64,000 bases of DNA from Microbacterium oxydans (lineage in GTDB: Bacteria; Actinomycetota; Actinomycetes; Actinomycetales; Microbacteriaceae): positions 248,001-312,000 of the forward strand of contig NZ_JYIW01000026.1 in NCBI RefSeq assembly GCF_000956525.1, in the 5' to 3' direction. The notes under the pieces were generated by a model. That model was not told the origin of the DNA and made no database searches. It worked only from the letters and a program-made list of their open reading frames with translations. The number at the start of each line of letters is the position of its first letter. Position 1 is the first letter of the stretch. The position numbers were made by a program, and so were the translations under genes. Positions 53,676 through 62,340 of the stretch are shown in pieces.

Positions 53676-55000
53676 GCGTCGCGACCGCGTCGTGGCGGCG
53701 CGCGATCGATGCGGCGCGGCCAGAGCGCTCCGGCACGGTGAAGGCAGTGCTCGGCCTCGGCGCGGAAGTGGTCGGCATCGATGCGGCCGTCGGCGATCGC
53801 GTGCGCATCGAGATGGCGGACGGGCGTCCGGTCGACGCGGAGGTCGTGGCAGTCGACGGTGCCGCCGCGCGGTGCATGCCGCTCGGGCCGCTCGACGGGA
53901 TCACGGCCCGCGCCAAGGTGCTCCACACCGGTGCTCGCCTGCAGGTGCCGACCGGGCGGTCGCTGCTCGGGCGCGTGCTCGACGGGCTCGGTCGGCCGAT
54001 CGACGGCAAGGGCCCGCTTGTTCGCGATGTCGACTTCGTCTCGCTCGACCATGACGCCCCCAGCATCCTGCACCGCCAGCGCATCGACACCCAGCTCGGC
54101 CTGGGGGTGCGCGTGCTCGACACGATGACCCCGGTCGGCACTGGTCAGCGTCTCGGCCTGTTCGCGGGATCCGGCGTCGGGAAGTCGTCGCTCATGTCGA
54201 TGATCGCGCGTGGCTCCACGGCCGACGTCACCGTCATCGCCCTGGTCGGCGAGCGCGGCCGTGAGGTGCGGGAGTTCATCGAGGACGATCTCGGACCCGA
54301 GGGCCTGGCGCGCTCGGTCGTGGTGGTCGCCACCTCGGATCAGCCTGCGATGGTGCGGATGCGGTCGGCCTTCGTCGCCACCCGGATCGCCGAACGGTTC
54401 CGTGAGGGCGGCGCGAACGTCATGCTGATGATGGACTCGCTCACCCGCGTCGCGATGGCGCAGCGCGAGATCGGACTCAGTGCGGGGGAGCCGCCGGCGA
54501 CCAGAGGGTATCCGCCGTCCACGTTCTCCGTGCTCGCCCGACTGCTCGAGCGTGCCGGGACCGGACCGGTCGGATCGATCACCGGCCTCTACACCGTGCT
54601 CGTCGATGGTGACGATCACAATGAGCCGATCGCTGATGCCGCACGAGGCATCCTCGACGGGCATGTCGTGCTGGACCGAGCACTGGCCGTGCGCGGCCAT
54701 TTCCCGGCCGTCGACGTGCTCGGGTCGATCTCACGCGTCGTGTCGAAGATCACCACCGCAGACCAGCGAGCGCATGCCGTCACGCTGCGCAGCGTGCTGG
54801 CTGCCCGGCGGAGCGCGAACGACCTGATCGACATCGGGGCGTACCGAGTGGGCGCGAATCCGCTCGTCGATGCCGCGATCGCCAACGAGGGAGCGATCAG
54901 CGGGTTCCTCACGCAGCGCATGGACGATCTGTCGGACGCAGACGAATCCTGGCGGCGCCTCGCCGCCCTCACCACCGATTTCGGAGGACTGACACCATGA
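53672..55000 (+). CDS. fliI: Flagellum-specific ATPase FliI
   Basis: This 442-residue ATPase energises flagellar protein export. It shows the F1-beta-like fold with Walker A GSGVGKSS (about residues 167-174), ALVGERGREVREFIEDDL and Walker B-type VMLMMDSLTRVAMAQREIGL. LLDGHVVLDR-like text (GILDGHVVLDRALA) is family typical. It starts at GTG 53672, overlapping fliH, and its end overlaps fliJ. Confidence 0.96.
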   Translation: MSVATASWRRAIDAARPERSGTVKAVLGLGAEVVGIDAAVGDRVRIEMADGRPVDAEVVAVDGAAARCMPLGPLDGITARAKVLHTGARLQVPTGRSLLGRVLDGLGRPIDGKGPLVRDVDFVSLDHDAPSILHRQRIDTQLGLGVRVLDTMTPVGTGQRLGLFAGSGVGKSSLMSMIARGSTADVTVIALVGERGREVREFIEDDLGPEGLARSVVVVATSDQPAMVRMRSAFVATRIAERFREGGANVMLMMDSLTRVAMAQREIGLSAGEPPATRGYPPSTFSVLARLLERAGTGPVGSITGLYTVLVDGDDHNEPIADAARGILDGHVVLDRALAVRGHFPAVDVLGSISRVVSKITTADQRAHAVTLRSVLAARRSANDLIDIGAYRVGANPLVDAAIANEGAISGFLTQRMDDLSDADESWRRLAALTTDFGGLTP

Positions 55001-55419
55001 CGTTCCCCCTGGCAGGACTCCTGCGCGTCAGAGACGCCCAGGAGCGCGTCGCCGCCGAACAGTTGTCGCGCACGACCTCGGCTCGGCTGCAGGCCGAGGA
55101 TGCAGAGCAGGGCGCGATCGTGAGCCTCTCGGAGATCAGTGCGCAGGTCGACGACGCGCAGACCATGCTCGCGATGGCTGCAGCCCGCGCCGCCGGGCGC
55201 AGCGCGCTGAGCGATCTGCAGACGCTCACCGAGATGCGCCGCGCTGAGGAGGCGGAGGCGAAGGCCTCGCACGTCGAAGCGCGCCGTGAGCTCAAGGGAC
55301 TCGAACGGTTGGAGGGCGCGCACCGCGTCGACAGCCTGCGTGCCGACCAGCATGCCGAGCAGGTGGCACTGGACGAGATCGCGGTCGTGCGGAGCCTCCG
55401 AGCGGAGCGATCGGCATGA
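54997..55419 (+). CDS. fliJ: Flagellar export protein FliJ
   Basis: This 140-residue protein is almost wholly predicted as two long coiled helices rich in Ala, Glu, Arg and Gln, as expected of FliJ, the central stalk in the FliI ring. The start, FPLAGLLRVRDAQERVAAEQ, resembles the family opening. Identification depends on position between fliI and fliK, and on the coiled-coil pattern. Confidence 0.82.
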   Translation: MTFPLAGLLRVRDAQERVAAEQLSRTTSARLQAEDAEQGAIVSLSEISAQVDDAQTMLAMAAARAAGRSALSDLQTLTEMRRAEEAEAKASHVEARRELKGLERLEGAHRVDSLRADQHAEQVALDEIAVVRSLRAERSA

Positions 55420-56636
55420 GTGCGGTCGCGACGGCGAACGCCGCTGCAGCGCCGGGGCTTGCGGCGCTGCTCGGCGGCGCACCCGACGGCGGCGGATTCG
55501 GACAGGCGGCGGGTGCGGCGGCGTCGTTCGGGGCCGCATTGGCCGTGGCCGAGCGGATGCTCGACGTCGGCGGCGACATCGTCCTGCCCGCGGATGCTGC
55601 GATCGCCGCACCGACCGACGTCGCGGTGCCCGCGGAGCAACCAGACCTGAAGGTCGCGATCGATGCGGGGAACGAAGGACCTCTCGGGTCGAATGCCGGG
55701 CTGTCGGCTGCGAGCGCGGTGCTCGCAGCACCGCCGATCGCGCCGCCGGTCGAACCGCTCCCACGCCTCGTCGCACCTGAGGGTGCGACCCCGGAGGCTG
55801 CGCAGACGGTCGCGGCCGCGCATCCTGTCACGATGGCGGACACGACGAAGGTGATGGAGGCCGAGGCGGCGGTTCCGGTCGCCGCACCCGCCACAGCGGC
55901 GGCTCCGGTCGCTCACGCTGCACCCGCCGCTCACGCGCAGCCGACGCCTGCGTCATTGCACTCGCGGACCTCTGTGGACTCCGGTGCGCTGCCTGTCGCT
56001 GCCGCTGCGCTGCCGATGCAGAAGGACGGGAGCGCGCGTCCGGACCAGTCCGCGCCGCCGGTGCCGTTGCCGCAGACGCCGCCGGCATCCGCACCCGCAC
56101 CAGCCGTACCCGTGTCGCCCACCGGCACGCCGATCATCACTGCCCCTGATGCCGCAGCCGCGGTGCCGCGCGCCGTCGCAGCCCAGGTCGCACCGGTCGT
56201 GCTGAGCATCATCCAGCGTCCGGTCGGCAGCCACCAGCTCACCATGACCGTGAATCCCGACACCCTGGGCCCGGTGACCGTCCGTGCGCACATCAGCGCG
56301 GGCGGCGAGGTGCGCGTCGAGCTCCTCGGCGCGACCGACGCCGGACGCGACGCGCTGCGGAGCATCGTCACCGACCTCCGCCGCGATCTCGCCGCGGTCA
56401 TGCCGCACGCGAGTCTCGCACTCGGACCCACCGCCACCGCATCCGACGCGAGCACCCCCGATCGCGGCGCACACCCCGGGAGCGGCGGTGCGGGCGGTGA
56501 GCAGGCACCCGGCGAGCGCGGCCGCGCGGACACGCGCGGGCATCCCGCCGCCGAGAGCAGCGCCGGCGGCATCCCCAGCATCCTTCCGATCACGACCCGC
56601 GCCGTCTCCGGCGAGGGCCTCGACATCTTCGCCTGA
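55416..56636 (+). CDS. fliK: Flagellar hook-length control protein FliK
   Basis: This 406-residue protein has a long Ala/Pro/Val-rich N-terminal region (residues 1-260) and a conserved C-terminal FliK domain: GSHQLTMTVNPDTLGPVTVR and GEVRVELLGATDAGRDAL. The Pro-rich part acts as a ruler for hook length, and the C-domain switches export specificity. The last 60 residues are Gly/Ser/Pro-rich. It overlaps fliJ and precedes flgD by 12 bases. Confidence 0.87.
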   Translation: MSAVATANAAAAPGLAALLGGAPDGGGFGQAAGAAASFGAALAVAERMLDVGGDIVLPADAAIAAPTDVAVPAEQPDLKVAIDAGNEGPLGSNAGLSAASAVLAAPPIAPPVEPLPRLVAPEGATPEAAQTVAAAHPVTMADTTKVMEAEAAVPVAAPATAAAPVAHAAPAAHAQPTPASLHSRTSVDSGALPVAAAALPMQKDGSARPDQSAPPVPLPQTPPASAPAPAVPVSPTGTPIITAPDAAAAVPRAVAAQVAPVVLSIIQRPVGSHQLTMTVNPDTLGPVTVRAHISAGGEVRVELLGATDAGRDALRSIVTDLRRDLAAVMPHASLALGPTATASDASTPDRGAHPGSGGAGGEQAPGERGRADTRGHPAAESSAGGIPSILPITTRAVSGEGLDIFA

Positions 56637-56648
56637 GAGGACCCACCT

Positions 56649-57098
56649 ATGACCGTCGAAGCCGTGAGCGCCCCGACCTCGATCCACACCGGAGGCACCA
56701 CCGACCCCGCAGCACGCAAGCAGGTGCTCGACGGCGAGGTGTTCCTCAAGCTGCTGGTCACCCAGTTGACGCATCAGGATCCGTCGAGCCCGATGGACAC
56801 GAACGAGATGATCTCGCAGACCACGCAGCTCGCCATGATGGAGCAGCTCACGGCGCTCACCGCCACCGGCACCGAGGCATTCGCCCTGAGCATGCGTCAG
56901 GCGGCCACCGCGCTGATCGGCCAGGAGGCGAGCTACAAGGATGCCGACGGCAAGGCGATCACCGGCACCGTCACGAAGGTGTCGTTCGACGGTCCCGTCC
57001 CGCAGGTGACCATCGGCGACAAGACCGTCGCCCTGGATGCCATCACCGGCATCACCTCGAAATCCACCCCTGCCGCGAGCGACCCCGCCGCAGCCTGA
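56649..57098 (+). CDS. flgD: Flagellar hook capping protein FlgD
   Basis: This 149-residue protein has the FlgD core VFLKLLVTQLTHQDPSSPMD (about residues 34-53) and the following TNEMISQTTQLAMMEQL. It scaffolds hook assembly. The C-terminal half, YKDADGKAITGTVTKVSFDG, is a short FlgD Tudor-like part, so it is a compact Gram-positive type. It lies upstream of flgE. Confidence 0.93.
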   Translation: MTVEAVSAPTSIHTGGTTDPAARKQVLDGEVFLKLLVTQLTHQDPSSPMDTNEMISQTTQLAMMEQLTALTATGTEAFALSMRQAATALIGQEASYKDADGKAITGTVTKVSFDGPVPQVTIGDKTVALDAITGITSKSTPAASDPAAA

Positions 57099-57129
57099 TC
57101 CCCACCGCACCCAGAAAGAGAGAATCCCC

Positions 57130-58296
57130 ATGCTTCGCTCGCTCTACTCAGGCATCTCCGGCCTCCGTTCGCACCAGACCATGCTCGACGTGACCGGCAA
57201 CAACATCGCCAACGTCAACACCGCCGGCTTCAAGGGCTCGTCCGTCGTGTTCCAGGACTCGCTGTCGCAGCTCATCGGCAACCCCGGCATCCCAGACGAC
57301 CAGGTCGGCGGCCGCAATCCCGCTCAGGTCGGACTCGGCGTCCAGGTCGCCGGTGTTCGCACGAACTTCGCGCAGGGCTCGGCCCAGGCGACGGGTCGAG
57401 GCGGTGACCTGATGATCTCCGGCGACGGCTTCTTCGCGGTCAGTTCCGGCGGGGAGACCCTGTACACCCGTGCCGGCGGCTTCTCGTTCGACCCGACCGG
57501 CAAGATGGTCACCGCCGACGGCGCGATCGTGCAGGGCTGGTCGGCGCAGAACGGTGTCGTGAACACCGGCCAGGCGATCGGGAACATCGTGCTGCCGCTC
57601 GACGCGGTCTCCCCGGCCAGGGCCACGACGGGTGCCACCGTCACCGGCAACCTGCCGTCGACCGCCGCCGTCGGCGACCAGCTCGTCCGCGACGTGACCG
57701 TGTTCGACGCGCAGGGCACTCCGACCACGCTGAGCCTGACGTTCACGAAGTCGACGACCGGCTGGAACGTCACCGAGCCGAAGAGCGGCGCCACCGGTGC
57801 GCTCGCGTTCACCGACGGCACGCAGAACGGCACCGGACTCCGTCTGGCCGCCGGCGGGGTCACGGTCGACCTCAGTGCCGTCACCGGCTACGCGAGCCTG
57901 TCGACCGTCGCCGTGACGGAGCAGAACGGCGCAGCGGCCGGAACGCTCAAGTCGTACAGCATCACCGGAGACGGCTCGATCGTCGGCACGTTCAGCAACG
58001 GCGCGACGCAGACGCTGGGCAAGATCGCGATGGCGACGTTCGCGAACCCCGAGGGGCTCGAGAAGGCGGGCGGCACGGCCTACCGTGTCTCGGTCAACTC
58101 CGGCGGCGCGCAGATCGGGGAGGCGGGGCAGGCGGGGTTCGGCGGTCTCGTCTCCGGCGCGCTGGAGATGAGCAACGTCGACCTGTCGCAGGAGTTCACG
58201 AACCTGATCGTCGCCCAGCGCGGCTTCCAGGCGAACGCCCGCATCATCACCACGAGCGACGAAGTGCTGCAGGAGCTCACGCAGCTCAAGCGCTGA
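57130..58296 (+). CDS. flgE: Flagellar hook protein FlgE
   Basis: This 388-residue protein builds the hook. It begins MLRSLYSGISGLRSHQTMLD and has TGNNIANVNTAGFKGSSVVF near residue 21, GDGFFAVSSGGETLYTRAGG mid-sequence, and the C-terminal FTNLIVAQRGFQANARIITT. AAAGAGAGA lies before ATG 57130. It ends the flgB operon; a hairpin follows (58334-58365) that also overlaps the next promoter motif. Confidence 0.95.
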   Translation: MLRSLYSGISGLRSHQTMLDVTGNNIANVNTAGFKGSSVVFQDSLSQLIGNPGIPDDQVGGRNPAQVGLGVQVAGVRTNFAQGSAQATGRGGDLMISGDGFFAVSSGGETLYTRAGGFSFDPTGKMVTADGAIVQGWSAQNGVVNTGQAIGNIVLPLDAVSPARATTGATVTGNLPSTAAVGDQLVRDVTVFDAQGTPTTLSLTFTKSTTGWNVTEPKSGATGALAFTDGTQNGTGLRLAAGGVTVDLSAVTGYASLSTVAVTEQNGAAAGTLKSYSITGDGSIVGTFSNGATQTLGKIAMATFANPEGLEKAGGTAYRVSVNSGGAQIGEAGQAGFGGLVSGALEMSNVDLSQEFTNLIVAQRGFQANARIITTSDEVLQELTQLKR

Positions 58297-58333
58297 CGCA
58301 TCGCCCGCAGCTGAGCGGGAGCACCCCGCGAAC

Positions 58334-58365
58334 GCGGCCCGTCCTGGTTACCCGGGGCGGGCCGC
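58334..58365 (+). terminator. Terminator-like hairpin after flgE, with promoter element in its loop
   Basis: GCGGCCCG (58334-58341) pairs with CGGGCCGC (58358-58365). The loop contains GGTTAC (58346-58351), the -35-like part of the flbD promoter motif. Confidence 0.6.
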
Positions 58366-58377
58366 GTCGCGATAGTC
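58346..58377 (+). promoter_or_regulatory. Flagellar promoter motif upstream of flbD
   Basis: GGTTAC (58346-58351), 17 bases, then GCGATAGTC (58369-58377). It lies in the 123-base gap before flbD. Confidence 0.72.
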
Positions 58378-58419
58378 GGGGCTGCCCCGCCTCTCGTCCC
58401 ACGCCCGGAGACCCATCCG

Positions 58420-58635
58420 ATGATCATCGTCACCCGCCTCGACCGCATCCGGTTCGCGGTGAACCCTGACCTGATCGAACGCGTGCACGCATCGCCGGAT
58501 ACGACGCTGCACATGGTCGACGGCGGCGTGTACGTCGTGCAGGAAGGGCTCGACGTGATCGTCGACCTCATCGTCGCCTATCGCGCGCGGGTGCTCGACG
58601 CTGCGCAGGCGCTCGGCCGGAAGACGGAGGTCTGA
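58420..58635 (+). CDS. flbD: Flagellar protein FlbD
   Basis: This 71-residue protein begins MIIVTRLDRIRFAVNPDLIE and matches the small FlbD family that is encoded next to motA in many Gram-positive clusters. MVDGGVYVVQEGLDVIVDLI is the rest of its conserved part. The role is not well defined, perhaps stator or switch related. It is the first gene of the unit flbD-motA-motB-fliM-fliN-fliO. CCCGGAG precedes ATG 58420. Confidence 0.88.
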   Translation: MIIVTRLDRIRFAVNPDLIERVHASPDTTLHMVDGGVYVVQEGLDVIVDLIVAYRARVLDAAQALGRKTEV

Positions 58636-58637
58636 CC

Positions 58638-58645
58638 GTGGATCC
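58638..58645 (+). other. motA start context
   Basis: GTG 58638 starts motA two bases after the flbD stop, so motA is probably translated by coupling; no separate Shine-Dalgarno is visible. Confidence 0.5.
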
Positions 58646-59447
58646 CGCATTCCTCATCGGCGTCTTCCTCGCGTTCGGCGCACTCGTCGCGATGATCACG
58701 ATGGAGGGCGCGAGCTTCGAGGCCCTGCTCATCCCCGCCCCGATGATCCTGGTGCTCGGCTCCACGATCGGCGTCGGCATCGCGAGCCACACCCTGCGCG
58801 ACACGCGCCTGGCGTTCGCGAGCCTCGGCCGCATGGTGCGCGGGCCGAAGTCCACCCCGGAAGCGGTGATCCCGTTCCTGGTCGGCTACGCCGAGAAGGC
58901 GCGTGGCGACGGGCTCCTCGCCCTCGAACAGGAACTCGACGGCGCACCGGACGAGTTCACCAGGCAGGCGCTGCAGGCTCTCGCCGACGGCACGGACGCC
59001 GAAGACCTGCGAATGATGATGGATGACGAGATCACCGCGACCTCGTCGCGCAATCGGATCGCCGCGAAGTTCTTCGCCTCGCTCGGCGGGTACGCCCCGA
59101 CCATCGGCATCGTCGGCACCGTCGTCTCGCTCACGCACGTGCTCGAGAAGCTCGACGAACCCGATCACCTCGGCCCGATGATCGCAGCCGCGTTCGTCGC
59201 GACCCTGTGGGGCCTGCTCTCAGCCAACTTCATCTGGAACCCGATCGCCGGGCGTCTCGGCCGCATCGGCGCCGTCGAGCTGGAGCGCATGACGCTCGTC
59301 AGCGAGGGGATGCTCGCGATCCAGTCCGGCAGCGCGCCGCACCTGCTGCAGGAGCGTCTCGAGGCCTTGTCGACGGTCAAGCCGAAGCGCCGCAAGACGG
59401 ATGACTCGAAGGGCGCCGACCCGAAGGGCGCGGAGGAGCCACGGTGA
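58638..59447 (+). CDS. motA: Flagellar stator protein MotA
   Basis: This 269-residue protein has four hydrophobic segments and a large cytoplasmic loop. FFASLGGYAPTIGIVGTVVS (about residues 146-165) contains the proline needed for torque, and LGPMIAAAFVATLWGLLSAN is the last helix. With MotB it forms the ion-driven stator. The C-terminus is Lys/Glu-rich (KPKRRKTDDSKGADPKGAEE). The stop overlaps the motB start. Confidence 0.93.
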   Translation: MDPAFLIGVFLAFGALVAMITMEGASFEALLIPAPMILVLGSTIGVGIASHTLRDTRLAFASLGRMVRGPKSTPEAVIPFLVGYAEKARGDGLLALEQELDGAPDEFTRQALQALADGTDAEDLRMMMDDEITATSSRNRIAAKFFASLGGYAPTIGIVGTVVSLTHVLEKLDEPDHLGPMIAAAFVATLWGLLSANFIWNPIAGRLGRIGAVELERMTLVSEGMLAIQSGSAPHLLQERLEALSTVKPKRRKTDDSKGADPKGAEEPR

Positions 59448-60259
59448 GCACTGCCCGTCGTGGCAGCCGCCGTGGACACGAGGACGACGCGCATGACGAG
59501 CCGGACGAGCGCTGGGCGGTCTCCTACGCCGACATGGTGACCGTGCTGATGTGTCTGTTCATCGTGCTGTTCGCGGTGTCGAACGTCGACAAGACGAAGT
59601 TCGAGCTGCTCGCCAACAGTCTGGCGACCGGCTTCGGGCAGGAGGAGACGACCACTGGCGGCGCTGACATCTCGGAGGGACTCGTCATCCCACCGGAGAT
59701 GGAGGACGAGCAGGGCGAAGCCGACCTCACGACCCGTGCCGCTGCGGAGTACGAGTCGCTCGAGGGGCTGCGCGAGCGCATCAGGGCATCGCTCGCGGCA
59801 CAGGGCCTGCAGGACACGGTCTCGTTCGCGATCGACGACCGCGGGCTCAAAGTCGGTCTGGTCGGCGCCGAGACGTTCTTCGGCGACAACAGCACCGATC
59901 TCTCCGCGAAGGCCGACGGTGTGCTCGATGCGATCGGCGATGTGCTGGCGACCGTCGACAACCAGGTGAGCGTCGAGGGGCATGCGGACCGACGCCTCGC
60001 CGCCGACCCGTACCCGACGAACTGGGAGCTCTCCGGCGGTCGGGCGACACAGGTCGCCCGTTTCCTGGTCGAGCACGAGACCATCGCCGGCGCCCGCGTG
60101 AAGGCCACCGCGTTCTCCGACACCCGTCCGCTCGTGGACGGCGACAGTCCGGAAGCCCTCGCCAGCAACCGACGCGTCGACATCGTCGTCGAATCGAACG
60201 AGGAGGACCAGGTGCGCGCACTGCTGCCTGCCCTCGCCGAAGCCGCAGGAACGAGCTGA
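59444..60259 (+). CDS. motB: Flagellar stator protein MotB
   Basis: This 271-residue protein has a basic N-terminus, one membrane helix with the ion-carrying Asp in WAVSYADMVTVLMCLFIVLF (about residues 25-44), a linker, and a C-terminal OmpA-like peptidoglycan-binding domain (VEGHADRRLA and NWELSGGRATQVARFL). It starts at GTG 59444, overlapping motA by four bases. The helix sequence does not by itself tell whether H+ or Na+ is used. Confidence 0.93.
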   Translation: MSTARRGSRRGHEDDAHDEPDERWAVSYADMVTVLMCLFIVLFAVSNVDKTKFELLANSLATGFGQEETTTGGADISEGLVIPPEMEDEQGEADLTTRAAAEYESLEGLRERIRASLAAQGLQDTVSFAIDDRGLKVGLVGAETFFGDNSTDLSAKADGVLDAIGDVLATVDNQVSVEGHADRRLAADPYPTNWELSGGRATQVARFLVEHETIAGARVKATAFSDTRPLVDGDSPEALASNRRVDIVVESNEEDQVRALLPALAEAAGTS

Positions 60260-60292
60260 CGCACCGTGTCCACCATCTCCGAGGAGACCACC

Positions 60293-61186
60293 ATGACCGC
60301 AGCCACCGTGATCGACGATGCGGCCGGCCGGTATCCCGCGTATGACTTCAGTCGTCCGGCGCAGCTCGGCCGTGACAGCATCCGTCGTCTCGAGGCGTCG
60401 TTCGAGTCGTTCGCGCGGCTCTGGTCGTCGCAGCTGACCGCCAAGATCCGCGTGCGCACCCACCTGTCGCTCGACAGCGTCGAGCTCGTCTCCTACGAGG
60501 AGTATGCGCAGACGCTGCCGAGCACGACCGCGATGGTCGCCGGTTCCTTCGCCGACCGGGACGAGCCGTGCGTCGTGCAGTTCGGTCTCGACAGCGCTCT
60601 GCTCTGGGTCGTGCAGATGATGGGCGGGCGGAGCACCTCGTTGCCGGAGGCCCGCACCTTCACGCCGATCGAGCTGGCGCTCATCCGCAATCTGATGGAG
60701 GGCACGTTCGAGCACCTCGCCGCGAGCATGGGGACGCTGCTGCCTGGGGAGCCGATGTTCGGCGGCGTGCACTACAACCCGCAGTACCTGCAGGTGATCG
60801 CGGCGTCGGCCGCTGTCATCGTCGCCCGATACACGATGCGCCTCGGCGACACGCAGACCGTCGCCTCGGTCATGCTCCCTGCCTCTGCGGTCGTCGATCG
60901 CCTCGCGGCTTCGGGGGCGGATGCCGCGGCGGCCCGCGGCGCGGTGCACACCCGTGACCAGGTGCACAGCACGCCGCTCGAGATCACGCTGCGCCTCGCG
61001 CCGATCACGATCGGTGCCGGCGAGATCCTGGACCTCGCGCCCGGCGACCTGCTGCGGCTGCCGCACCCCGAGACGACACCCTATGAACTGATGGCGGGCC
61101 AGACACGCATCGCCCGCGCCACGCCGGGCAGCAGGGGCTCGCGCCTCGCCTGCACGATCACGACCACCCACGAGGAGACCCACTGA
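60293..61186 (+). CDS. fliM: Flagellar motor switch protein FliM, lacking the CheY-binding N-terminus
   Basis: This 297-residue protein has the FliM middle domain (YDFSRPAQLGRDSIRRLEAS; later LIRNLMEGTFEHLAASMG) and a C-terminal SpoA-like segment (ITIGAGEILDLAPGDLLRLP). The usual opening EIDALL peptide, which binds CheY-P, is absent: the protein starts MTAATVIDDAAGRYPAYDFS. GAGGAG (60281-60286) lies 6 bases before ATG 60293, so I prefer this to the GTG at 60266; neither start restores the motif. The ATG of fliN shares one base with the stop. Confidence 0.9.
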   Translation: MTAATVIDDAAGRYPAYDFSRPAQLGRDSIRRLEASFESFARLWSSQLTAKIRVRTHLSLDSVELVSYEEYAQTLPSTTAMVAGSFADRDEPCVVQFGLDSALLWVVQMMGGRSTSLPEARTFTPIELALIRNLMEGTFEHLAASMGTLLPGEPMFGGVHYNPQYLQVIAASAAVIVARYTMRLGDTQTVASVMLPASAVVDRLAASGADAAAARGAVHTRDQVHSTPLEITLRLAPITIGAGEILDLAPGDLLRLPHPETTPYELMAGQTRIARATPGSRGSRLACTITTTHEETH

Positions 61187-61845
61187 TGAGCACCTTCCAC
61201 GAGACGGCCATCGCTGCGGCGATCGCAGGCAAGCTGCCGTTCGGCTATCCCGTCATCCCGACGTCGTCGACCGATCCGGGCGCCACGGGCGAGGCCGTCG
61301 CTGTGACCTTCATCGGCACGCCGGGCGCGCGCATCGCGATCCAGGTCGTCGACCCGAGCCACCTCGAGGACGGTTCCGGGGGCGCGGCGCTCGTCGACCG
61401 CCTGCACCCCGTGTTCGAGGCCGCCGCCATCGTGCTCGGCACCGGATCGCTCGGCGATGGCGAGCTGGTCGGCGCTGCCGAGGTGTTCACGGCTTCGGGG
61501 ACGCAGGTGTTCGATCTGGTCGATGCCTCAGGCACGATCGCTGCTCGCGCGTCGGTGCGCATCGACGGCGACCGCGCTGCAGCGGCATCCACCGGCCCGC
61601 AGCGGCTCAGCCGCATCGCCGGCGTCGAGATGGAACTCGTCGTCGAGATCGGCCGCACACGCATGCCGGTGCGCGACGTGCTGTCGCTCGAACCCGGTCA
61701 TGTCGTCGAGCTCGACCGTGCCGCGGGGTCGCCGGCAGACATCAAGCTCAACGGACGGCTCATCGGCCACGGCACGGTCGTCGTCGCCGACGGAGACTTC
61801 GCGATCCGTGTCGAGCGCATCCTCGACGGCGCAGAGAGCGTCTGA
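61186..61845 (+). CDS. fliN: Flagellar motor switch protein FliN with extended N-domain
   Basis: This 219-residue protein ends in a typical FliN/SpoA domain: IAGVEMELVVEIGRTRMPVR then DVLSLEPGHVVELDR and the close IKLNGRLIGHGTVVVADGDF. Before it lie about 140 residues not found in short FliN (about 137 residues in E. coli), and shorter than the CheC-type part of FliY. That N-terminal domain is alpha/beta and may bind CheY-P or another factor. It overlaps fliM by one base. Confidence 0.88.
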   Translation: MSTFHETAIAAAIAGKLPFGYPVIPTSSTDPGATGEAVAVTFIGTPGARIAIQVVDPSHLEDGSGGAALVDRLHPVFEAAAIVLGTGSLGDGELVGAAEVFTASGTQVFDLVDASGTIAARASVRIDGDRAAAASTGPQRLSRIAGVEMELVVEIGRTRMPVRDVLSLEPGHVVELDRAAGSPADIKLNGRLIGHGTVVVADGDFAIRVERILDGAESV

Positions 61846-61847
61846 GC

Positions 61848-62315
61848 ATGGACGACGTGCTCGTCGCGCTGCGGATGATCGTCGCGCTGGCCGCCGTGCT
61901 CGGCCTGCTGCTGTTCCTCAGCCGGCGGCTCCAGAAGGCGGGTGCGAAGGGCGACAATCCGTTGTCCGGGCTGCTGCCGAAGAAGCTCGATCGGATGAGC
62001 GGTCTGCGCCGCGGCCGTGCCACGCAGGGGAGGAGCGCGAGGTCGCGCCAGGAGAAGATCACGGTCGTCGCACGTTCCGGGATCGGTGCCAAGGCGCAGC
62101 TCGTCGTGGCGGAGTTCGGCGGCATCCGTTACGTGCTCGGCGTCACCGAGCACGGCATCAGCGTCGTCGACACGCAGGAGGCCCCACTGCCCGCCGAGGA
62201 GCTCGAGGCGTTCGACGTGACGGATGCGGCTGACCCTGGCGGGGACGACGCATCCTCGGCAGACGATCTCGGCATCTTCGACGATGCGGAGCGCCCACTG
62301 AAGTCGGTCGCCTGA
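61848..62315 (+). CDS. fliO: Flagellar biosynthetic protein FliO
   Basis: This 155-residue protein has one N-terminal membrane helix (IVALAAVLGLLLFLSRRLQK, about residues 11-30) and a cytoplasmic part with ITVVARSGIGAKAQLVVAEF and GGIRYVLGVTEHGISVV, the FliO fold. The last 35 residues are strongly acidic. It starts two bases after fliN. FliO helps assemble the FliPQR export gate. Confidence 0.88.
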   Translation: MDDVLVALRMIVALAAVLGLLLFLSRRLQKAGAKGDNPLSGLLPKKLDRMSGLRRGRATQGRSARSRQEKITVVARSGIGAKAQLVVAEFGGIRYVLGVTEHGISVVDTQEAPLPAEELEAFDVTDAADPGGDDASSADDLGIFDDAERPLKSVA

Positions 62316-62324
62316 GGGATTCCG

Positions 62325-62340
62325 ACCGGCGCACGCCGGT
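62325..62340 (+). terminator. Hairpin after fliO, touching the fliP promoter
   Basis: ACCGGCG-CA-CGCCGGT is a perfect 7-bp stem; its last bases are the GGT of GGTTAC in the fliP promoter motif. Confidence 0.5.

Noticed and set aside
59165..61183. 672-residue open frame opposite motB and fliM
   Set aside because: Antisense shadow; the plus-strand genes are in a coupled operon with recognised motifs.
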